NCBI GenBank assembly: GCA_964636945.1 | Contig: CAZWVH010000101.1 | Location: forward strand, 1 to 6,482 | Direction of reading: 5' to 3' | DNA: 6,482 bases | Origin: CAZADA01 sp964636945 | GTDB taxonomy: Bacteria > Pseudomonadota > Alphaproteobacteria > Caulobacterales > Maricaulaceae | Shown here: positions 6,355-6,482 of the stretch, piece after piece | Layout of the letters: the number at the start of each line of letters is the position of its first letter | Position numbering within the stretch: position 1 is the first letter of the stretch | The notes under the pieces: model-generated | Databases searched by the model: none | Told to the model about the DNA's origin: nothing | The model's input: only the letters and a program-made list of their open reading frames with translations | Made by a program: the position numbers and the translations under genes

Positions 6355-6482
6355 CTAGCGTCCGCGGCAGCCTCCAGATACGCCGCCGCCAGACACTCCG
6401 CAAAAGCGAGCTTGCAGCTGGCGCACAAGATCTTCCAGATCGGCTGGCGGTTGGCCACCACCTTGTGGACCGCGACCACCGC
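6355..6482 (-). pseudogene. hflK: hflK 5' fragment ending at an in-frame TAG (partial at right edge)
   Basis: In the same minus-strand frame as the HflK main body, 41 codons from 6480 down to 6358 encode an N-terminal HflK-like segment. It opens with a Gly-rich RGPQGGGQPPADLEDL, continues VRQLQARF, and ends in a Gly/Ser-rich linker. HflK proteins usually carry exactly this order: Gly/Pro-rich start, a D-L-E-D/E helix, a Gly-rich linker, then the membrane helix. The TAG at 6355-6357 falls at the end of the linker, and the next codons (VGGFGAFF) run straight into the membrane helix. The start codon is outside the window. Both sides are in one frame, so a base substitution (for example CAG to TAG) explains it more simply than an indel. 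Whether it is a real mutation or an error in the sequence cannot be told here. Confidence 0.75.

Noticed and set aside
6358..6482. A frameshift as the cause of the hflK interruption
   Set aside because: The other two minus-strand frames do not give HflK-like sequence here, while the stop-containing frame does on both sides, so a substitution fits better than a single indel.

Overview
The window looks like ordinary chromosomal core DNA from an alphaproteobacterium. Base composition is moderately GC-rich by eye and uniform. The gene set hflK-hflC-degP next to serB and miaA is a neighbourhood I associate with this class. The protein style (Asp/Glu-rich insertions, short Gly-rich HflK linker) would suit the Caulobacterales/Maricaulales/Hyphomonadales/Parvularculales group. 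The group is inferred from synteny and protein style, not from a marker gene. I see no insertion sequence, phage gene, tRNA, rRNA or CRISPR array.

Left part, minus strand: a TVP38/TMEM64 (VTT/DedA-type) membrane protein (63-824) lies downstream of miaA (869-1807). They are probably co-transcribed, with a 44-base gap that carries a strong Shine-Dalgarno and a TTG start. Across a 50-base divergent gap, serB runs on the plus strand (1858-2790; phosphoserine phosphatase, last step of serine synthesis). serB converges on the next gene with only 9 bases between the stop codons.

Right part, minus strand: the cell-envelope quality-control cluster hflK (runs off the right edge) - hflC (4382-5326) - Do/DegP-like protease (2800-4251). 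HflK and HflC are SPFH-domain membrane proteins that form a complex around the FtsH protease. The Do-like protein is a secreted periplasmic serine protease with two PDZ domains. hflK and hflC are separated by 2 bases. The protease follows after 130 bases that could hold its own promoter, including a CTTGAAA heat-shock-like -35 element.

The main anomaly is in hflK. The frame that encodes the Gly-rich N-terminal cytoplasmic segment and the frame that encodes the membrane anchor and SPFH domain are the same, but an in-frame TAG at 6355-6357 separates them. This is a real nonsense mutation, a sequence error, or a case of readthrough or internal initiation; the window cannot say which. Nothing else points to an undescribed system. 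The other findings are modest: insertions in both HflK and HflC, start-codon choice, and promoter and termination layout.
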